Below are positions 57,588-64,000 of a stretch of DNA of 64,000 nucleotides, in pieces. The stretch is from Ectobius pallidus (Eukaryota; Arthropoda; Insecta; Blattodea; Ectobiidae): NCBI GenBank assembly GCA_964059195.1, contig CAXKWD010000006.1, positions 16,516,129-16,580,128 on the forward strand, in the 5' to 3' direction. Below the pieces are notes generated by a model. That model was given only the letters and a program-made list of their open reading frames with translations, was not told where the DNA came from and ran no database searches. A program made the translations under genes and the position numbers. Every line of letters starts with the position of its first letter. Positions within the stretch are counted from its first letter, which is position 1.

Positions 57588-59906
57588 TGTAACGACGCAA
57601 ATAGCGACGTGCATAATCAACGATAGGAAACCATTCCTAAACAAAGGAAGGGTTGGGGGACCGCAACTAATCGATATTGAACGTTTTCATGATTATCGAT
57701 ACTGCCCTGAATTTATTTGAATTACAGAAAAGGAGAGGTGCGCATGCGTCGACGGTGAATCGACGAGAGAGGTGTGGAACCTGAAAGACGGTTAGGAGTA
57801 CGTGCCTGACTACGAGAGAGAGAAGTTGAAAAGGCAGAAGGGAGAAGACGAGACTGGGATGTGCGACAGCGGTAGAGGCGTTCTGGCATGAGGGTGTGTC
57901 AGACTTTCATCTGAGGAAATTCTGAATGGGAATTTTCACTGATACGACTATATGGAGATAGTCGTTAACTGGGCAAGCACATCACGTCCGCCGGTACGAG
58001 AGACCGCTTCAGCGAACACCAGCTGTGGAGAGAAGAGTGGGTCACGACTGCTTAGTCTGGACTAAGGGAAGATGTGGACACCAGAAAATAGATGGAAACA
58101 ACACGGGATCAAAGGATAAGTTGGACACCACCCGTTGAGTATAATCACATAAACATTTTCTTTTGTTTTGGAAATTGGAAAATTTTGAGGCATTGTTTCT
58201 AAGAAATGTGTGGCGATTAGACGCCGTAAATGAAGGATTAAGAGTAGGGTTAGAAAAATAGAAGTGTGATAAATCTAGGGTGAGGCAATAAAATACAGTA
58301 ATCCAACCCGTTTCTATTTCTGGTAGTCAAGAACTGTGACCGTGGGTTAGTAAAGATAATCTCTATACTTTGGGTTTCTATGGGTGATTGTCTCACGAAT
58401 GAATACATAGCTCGAGGCAGTTGGTGATGCTCATTCAAACTTGTTTTTTTATAAGACAGGACGCGAGGGGAGTAAGAAAGAAGGGTAATAGGGGCTTACT
58501 TAGTATTTCTTGCGAGGGCCTCTCCCTCTTGGTTTTTGTTGGGTGACAGATGACTATCTATGAGTAGATTTCATGCTGGCCCGTAAGGATTGAGTTGTTT
58601 TCTTTAAGAGATTTATCGAAGAGTGGGAACCGTATGGATCATGGTAAAGGGAAATAAGAAAGAGAACAGTGAGAGGCAGAAGAAGGCCTATGAGTAGTAG
58701 TAGATTAAGCGCCTACCATTGAAAAACTTACATGTTAGGATAGAAGTAGGAATTACTCAAGGGTTATAAAGAGAAAGTTACTGATCTGGGGCGTGAGTTA
58801 GTTTCAGTTAGAATTCTAGGGAATTTAGAAACAAGGAAATTGGGTGCCCATGGAATAGAGTAGTAACTTGAAAAGTATGGAAACCAGAGTAACAAGAAAG
58901 AGGGAAAATTAGAACAATGGTATAAACTGCTTACAGGGAGAGGAGTTAAAAGATAATCAATAATAACTGGTTAGATTAGAAAGGGGAGAATTGGTAATTT
59001 TGTGTAGTGAGTTGATGACAAGTAGGTCATTAGCAGGTACTAGAGATTACCCCAGAAAAAAAAAGAGAAGGGTGAGGTGAGGGAACGCCAGAAGTGTCCC
59101 AAATAAAATAAATATAAAGAAATTTATGAGAATTGTGAAAGTCGTCGGTGATGGAGGCGAACAACGGCCCCACGTGCCTCTAGGAGAGAGTGTCAGGGAC
59201 CTCTGACATCGATTGTTCAAAATTGTATTTTTGTTTGCGGCCCATTAATATTTTCCCGGTTGCAGGAGAGGAGTCAGATTGTTTGTAACTCAAGATCTAG
59301 ACGCCGCCCCTGTATCGGTGGTCTATCGCCACAGTCACTCTGTGGGTATAGGCCTAAACTTCCATTTCTTTCTTCATGACACTGTCTTTCCTATCTATCT
59401 TTAAATACAATTCTTCATGGACTAAGATGACTAGTGGATTAGTATAGGAGACATAGGTGGGATTATTGAGTGTAATATGTAGAGTCAAGGACTGGATTAT
59501 GAATTGAAAATCTTTATTTATTCGAAAGAAAGTATAATATATATATTGAGATATCCTGAAGTTGCAAATGTAAGTGACTACACAAGTTAGTAGTAAATTA
59601 GAAGGATAATACAAGACGTTCTAGTAGATACCTGGAAATAAAGCACGAAAGGAGATTAAGTAATTAATTAGGGATTTGTTATTGTTGAACAGAGAACGTA
59701 CTTATACAGTTAAACTGGGTATACTAACCTTGAATAATTAAATACCCTCCTACCAATAAAAATGTTGAAAGGTTAATGTTGTGTAAATGTAATTTATTGT
59801 ATGTAAGATTGTTATTGTTGAAAAAAGACAAAAAAAATAATATATTAAATAAAATTATGGTTATTGTTAACTTAAAGCAAAGTTAACGTGAAGTCCAGTC
59901 GTCACA
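57588..59906 (+). repeat. Shared middle LTR (2319 bp)
   Basis: It is the 3' LTR of the first gypsy copy and the 5' LTR of the second. It matches 50241-52559 at a constant offset of 7347. Confidence 0.92.
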
Positions 59907-62900
59907 TATTTTGGTCGCCCATACCGTGGGGCTTGATATAAGAAAAGAAAATAAACATTAATCAGTTAAAATTGGAAACTTAAAATACGAGTCGTCATAT
60001 ATTTTGATAGCCCATAGCATGGGGCGAGTTGTGTTAAAATCACATATTTTGATAGCCCATAGCGTGAGGCAGTGATAGTTTGATATCCTAACGTGAGGCG
60101 AGATAGTGTTAAAAGAATTTTGGGAGTTAGGTTAGTATAACTGAAATTTATTCTCAAAAAAAAAAAATAATAATAATAATAACATATTTTTTTTGGGAGA
60201 AGAATAATGACTATTGACAAATTAAGGACTTCTATAGAGGACTAAGACAGACGACTGAACTATTGTGTTCTAATCTTTTTTTTTCAGTGGTATTGTTAAT
60301 ATATAAATATGGCTACTTATGTTGATCCATATGCACAAATAAGAGCAGCGGAGTTAACCCAAGCTATTAGGAAGTTGAGAAAGGGGGATTTAGAGGCAGA
60401 ATGTGATAGAGTAAAGTTACCGACCACAGGTACAAGGGATGAGTTAAGACAACGCTTGTTAGATTATGCCCGTAAGAACCCTCAGTCATTTCAAGTGTTA
60501 ATTACGGCTTTTGCTCTGAGTCAGGAAGTTTTGGAAGAAGACTTAGTTGAACATAATATAACGGTTCCACAAGATTCATATGGAGATGTAGTGTATACAT
60601 GGGTTAAGTTAATGCGTAGGAAGGCCATGGCGGTAGCTGATTCGGAAGAAGTTGTACCAGTAATACCATCGTTTACAATTCAGTTAGAGCCGCATAAACC
60701 AAATACTTTGGATCTGGTTCGTAAATGGAACATTAAATTCAAACCTGGGGATAGCATTTACTTATTTTTGGAGAGATTGGAAGATTTAAAACAAAGTTCT
60801 AAGTTACAGGGTGTAGAGTTATTGTCAGTATTACCCGAAATTTTACAAGATTCAGCTTTACTTTGGTACAGGAACAGATTAACAGATTGGCCTACATGGG
60901 AAGCTTTTTTGAAAGAATTTAGAGAATATTACTTGCCTATTGATGAGGAAGACTCGCTTTTGGATGAGATTAGACAGAGAACGCAAGGTCCTAAAGAATC
61001 GATTTTTGATTATGTTAATGCTATTCAAACGTTAATGAGGAGGCTGAGTACTCCAATGAGTCCTCAACAAATGATGAAGAATGTTATTAAAAGTTTGCGT
61101 CCTGACGTAAAATTGTACATTAGACCTGCAGAGATTCAAACTATAACAGATTTAATACGTGTAGGTAGACAGTATGAACAAATATTGTTAGATTCTGAGA
61201 GATATATTCCTCCTCCAACGCAGGTTAGAGCTACAATTAAAGAAACGGCTTATAAACCTCAGAGACAAGTTGTTATACCTTCAGTTCATACAGCGCTAGG
61301 AATTCAGGGAAAACAGGAACTTCCATCGTCCGAGTTACAAAAGAAACCCAATGTTAGTTTTTCTGCAAAGACGTGGGACAAAGAACGAAATTCAAGTCAT
61401 GTAAATGATTCTAGAATAGTTAAAGCAATAGAAAATAAAGAGAGACAGGATGAGTCGAGGGATAATGGTAAAAACACCACTTTACGTTTTTCAAATAACC
61501 AGCGATGTTGGAACTGTGATAAAACAGGACATAGGCAGTTCGAGTGTAAGGCACCTCGTAGAGTTACTCCACGCACTACGATTAAATGTTATAATTGTAA
61601 TAAGCTTGGACATAGGTCTATTGATTGTAGGATGCCCCAAGAAAGAAAAGTTAGGCCTACAAATTCTTTGCGACAATTAACTAAAAATCAGGCTTGTGTG
61701 ATGCTAAATATAAATCCTACAGATTTAGTTAATGGAGACAGATGTTTTGTTGAAATTTTGCTGGAGGATATTACATTTATTGCTTTAATAGATTCAGGTT
61801 CAGATAAAACTTATGTGGGAGAGAAAGGTGACTTTTTATGTAAAATGTTAGATTTAGCAGTAGAAGAATCTGAAGTTAGGGTAGTGCAACTAGCAGATAA
61901 AACTTATAGTTCTATAACAGGAGAGAGAACTTTTGAGATGAAATTGCAGGACAGGATCTTTCAGATAAAATGTAAAATTATGCCAAATTTAGCAGTAGAT
62001 ATGATTCTGGGCATGGACGTTTTGAAACAAATTGGGTTAGTAGTAGATTTGCAAGATGGGACTTGGTATTTCAAAGATGAACCAGCAAAAATTTTTCAAT
62101 TTGTTAAGGCTATAGATTTAAAAGAAGAAGATCAACTACATAATATTCTTACTTCACCTACACCTCAGGAAAGGGACAGATTGGATATGTTTTTGGAAAA
62201 TCAGTTACAGAAATTTGATCAGTGTACTGGACTTACAGACTTGATTTCTCATGTTATTGATACAGGCGATGCAAAACCTATAAAACAAAGATATTATCCA
62301 GTATCACCCATTCTGGAAAAAGTTATACACGCGGAAATAGATAAAATGTTATTGGAAAAAGTTATAGAGCCTTCAAATTCACCTTGGTCGTCTCCGGTAG
62401 TTATGGTAAAGAAACCAGATAGAACATGGAGGTTCTGCGTAGATTTCAGAAAAGTAAATAATTGTACTAAAAGAGATAGTTATCCTTTGCCATACATTGA
62501 ACATGTGTTGAGTAAGTTACGACATGCTCGGTATATCAGTACAATAGATTTGAAAAATGGGTATTGGCAAGTTCCATTAGATGAAGCAAGTAAAGAAAAA
62601 ACAGCATTTACCGTACCTGGTAGAGGATTGTATCAGTTTCGAGTTATGCCTTTTGGAATCCATAACGCACCAGCCTCATTTCAAAGATTAGTTGATACTA
62701 TATTAAGAGAAGAGATAGGAGAGAAATGCTTTTGTTATTTGGATGATATAGTACTTATTAGCGAGACATTTGAAGAACATTTGTCCTTGTTAGAAAAAGT
62801 CTTAGAGAAATTAAGAAAAGCTAACCTGAAAATTAATAGGGAAAAATCAAAATTTTGCAGAAGTGAATTAAAATATTTGGGTCATATCATTACTCCATTA

Positions 62901-64000
62901 GGAATTGCTGTAGATTCAGATAAAATCTCGTGTATCCTTGAGTATCCAGCCCCTACAAAAGTCAAGGAAGTACGAGCATTTTTAGGATTGGCTTCTTGGT
63001 ACCGACGATTCATTCCGTTTTTTTCTGAAGTTGTAAAGCCCCTCACTGCACTTCTGAAAAAGAATCAGAAATGGCGTTGGACTAAGGAATGTCAGGAATC
63101 TTTTGATGAATTAAAATCGAAATTATCTAGTAGTCCTATATTAACTTGTCCAGATTATACTAAACCCCTAGTGTTACAGACCGACGCTAGTTTTTCAGGG
63201 CTAGGAGCAGCATTAATTCAGACAGGAGAGGAAGGAGAGGAAAAAGTAATAGCTTATGCTAGTAGAACTTTAACGGTAGGTGAGCAAAAGTGGGCAATAG
63301 TCGAGAAAGAATTGTTAGCTATATTGTGGGCAGTTCAAAAGTTTCGTCCTTATTTGGAAGGTTATCATTTTAAAGTATATACTGATCACTTTGCTCTGAA
63401 ATGGTTAAATACATTACAGAATCCGACCGGACGATTAGCTAGGTGGAGTTTATTGCTCCAGGAGTATGATTTTGAAGTAATACATAGGCCTGGTAGATTA
63501 CAAAAAGTTCCGGATGCTTTATCTAGAATACACGAAGGGAAAGTTCAAGAGAAAACGGTAGAGGAAGAATTTTGCCTTTTGTTAACTAATAACTCTGAAG
63601 TAGTCGAATGGGAAAATATACAAGATGCTTGGTATATTAAGCGGAAAGCACAAGTACAAAGTAAACCTAAATTTTGGCCAGATTGGAAGGTCGTAGATGA
63701 GAAGTTGTACCATTTAAGATTAGATCAGTTAGAACAAACTTTGGAGGGAACAGTGAATAGGTGGAAATTGGTTATACCGCAAGATTATAGGATTAAGGTA
63801 TTACAAGAATGTCATGATGCACCTACTGCAGGACATATGGGGATAGCTAAAACTTTCTTTAGAATAGCAAACAAGTATTATTGGCCGGGAATGTTTAGAG
63901 ATGTTGCTAAGTATGTTACTGCTTGTGAAATATGTCAGAGACAGAAAGTGTTACAAACGGCTCAAGCAGGGCCAATGCATTTTTACCAGAAAGAGAAACC
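59907..64000 (+). mobile_element. Second gypsy copy, interior, cut by the window end
   Basis: It continues directly from the middle LTR with the same primer site, echo repeats, splice-like site and gag-pol as the first copy, all shifted by 7347. If complete, it should end with a third LTR starting near 64935, outside the window. Confidence 0.9.
60309..64000 (+). CDS. Gag-Pol polyprotein, second copy, partial
   Basis: The same ATG context and frame as 52962-57503. About 1230 codons are visible, open to the window edge. Gag, zinc knuckles, protease, RT, RNase H and the integrase zinc motif are included. The cut falls just before the first integrase catalytic Asp (expected at codon 1238). I saw no difference from the first copy. 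The stop would be expected near 64850. Confidence 0.92.
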   Translation, partial: MATYVDPYAQIRAAELTQAIRKLRKGDLEAECDRVKLPTTGTRDELRQRLLDYARKNPQSFQVLITAFALSQEVLEEDLVEHNITVPQDSYGDVVYTWVKLMRRKAMAVADSEEVVPVIPSFTIQLEPHKPNTLDLVRKWNIKFKPGDSIYLFLERLEDLKQSSKLQGVELLSVLPEILQDSALLWYRNRLTDWPTWEAFLKEFREYYLPIDEEDSLLDEIRQRTQGPKESIFDYVNAIQTLMRRLSTPMSPQQMMKNVIKSLRPDVKLYIRPAEIQTITDLIRVGRQYEQILLDSERYIPPPTQVRATIKETAYKPQRQVVIPSVHTALGIQGKQELPSSELQKKPNVSFSAKTWDKERNSSHVNDSRIVKAIENKERQDESRDNGKNTTLRFSNNQRCWNCDKTGHRQFECKAPRRVTPRTTIKCYNCNKLGHRSIDCRMPQERKVRPTNSLRQLTKNQACVMLNINPTDLVNGDRCFVEILLEDITFIALIDSGSDKTYVGEKGDFLCKMLDLAVEESEVRVVQLADKTYSSITGERTFEMKLQDRIFQIKCKIMPNLAVDMILGMDVLKQIGLVVDLQDGTWYFKDEPAKIFQFVKAIDLKEEDQLHNILTSPTPQERDRLDMFLENQLQKFDQCTGLTDLISHVIDTGDAKPIKQRYYPVSPILEKVIHAEIDKMLLEKVIEPSNSPWSSPVVMVKKPDRTWRFCVDFRKVNNCTKRDSYPLPYIEHVLSKLRHARYISTIDLKNGYWQVPLDEASKEKTAFTVPGRGLYQFRVMPFGIHNAPASFQRLVDTILREEIGEKCFCYLDDIVLISETFEEHLSLLEKVLEKLRKANLKINREKSKFCRSELKYLGHIITPLGIAVDSDKISCILEYPAPTKVKEVRAFLGLASWYRRFIPFFSEVVKPLTALLKKNQKWRWTKECQESFDELKSKLSSSPILTCPDYTKPLVLQTDASFSGLGAALIQTGEEGEEKVIAYASRTLTVGEQKWAIVEKELLAILWAVQKFRPYLEGYHFKVYTDHFALKWLNTLQNPTGRLARWSLLLQEYDFEVIHRPGRLQKVPDALSRIHEGKVQEKTVEEEFCLLLTNNSEVVEWENIQDAWYIKRKAQVQSKPKFWPDWKVVDEKLYHLRLDQLEQTLEGTVNRWKLVIPQDYRIKVLQECHDAPTAGHMGIAKTFFRIANKYYWPGMFRDVAKYVTACEICQRQKVLQTAQAGPMHFYQKEK

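Larger units (their letters stand above)
50241..59906 (+). mobile_element. Ty3/gypsy LTR retrotransposon, complete first copy
   Basis: LTR (50241-52559), 5.0-kb interior, LTR (57588-59906). The LTR ends are near-inverted (TGTAACGAC and GTCGTCACA). The interior has a primer site, one long gag-pol frame and a purine tract; no env and no third frame. All period-matched landmarks recur at exactly 7347 bases, and the repeats look identical. The right-hand LTR is immediately followed by a second interior rather than host DNA, so no target duplication can be tested for this copy. Confidence 0.93.

Overview
This is a window of animal nuclear DNA, and I see no host protein-coding gene in it. It is AT-rich, with intron-like or intergenic sequence, simple-sequence runs ((ATT)n, (TA)n), tRNA-derived SINEs, non-LTR and LTR retrotransposons, and several families of cut-and-paste transposons. 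The transposon families, and the repeated 8-base palindrome TAGGCCTA, suggest an arthropod. A large repeat-rich insect genome such as a cockroach or relative is my best guess, but that is inference. There are no operons, CRISPR arrays or bacterial features. LAYOUT. 1-1478: plain flank. 1479-10520: an LTR element with two 956-bp LTRs that look identical, a 4-bp target duplication, a primer-binding site and a polypurine tract, but 7.1 kb of non-coding interior; this fits a LARD (large retrotransposon derivative). 11957-15942: a TTAA-flanked, Kolobok-like DNA transposon whose transposase remnant is split by a second 2.5-kb TIR element. Removing that insert at its TA duplication rejoins the reading frame. 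17487-24282: a dense run of small elements: an inverted-repeat MITE, a dead LINE tail, a hAT-type MITE with a perfect 8-bp target duplication, a mariner-like deletion derivative, two SINEs, a Tc1/mariner-like derivative and a fold-back mariner MITE. 25354-26369: a 508-bp tandem duplication carrying a transposase scrap. 26370-42400: mostly plain AT-rich DNA with a SINE (13-bp target duplication), old repeats, a Cys-rich ORF, a dead transposase and a dead LINE tail. 43208-45394: a 5'-truncated LINE on the minus strand with a 626-codon open frame and a 15-bp target duplication. 47513-48425: another transposon deletion derivative. 49411-50010: a minisatellite-like array. 50241-64000: a Ty3/gypsy element with 2319-bp LTRs and one intact 1513-codon gag-pol frame, followed directly by a second copy that shares the middle LTR (exact 7347-bp period) and runs off the window. 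HOW THE PARTS RELATE. The gypsy pair is the only unit here that looks capable of making its own machinery (Gag, protease, RT/RNase H, integrase). The LARD must have been mobilised by proteins encoded elsewhere. Its primer-site type differs from that of the gypsy element (tRNA-Leu-like versus tRNA-Lys-like), so the local gypsy is not an obvious partner. The SINEs and MITEs likewise depend on enzymes from other copies. The ages are layered: the LARD, the gypsy pair and the 626-codon LINE look young (identical repeats or open frames), while the other LINE tails and transposases carry frameshifts, stops or lost catalytic residues. All similarity and identity calls were made by eye.
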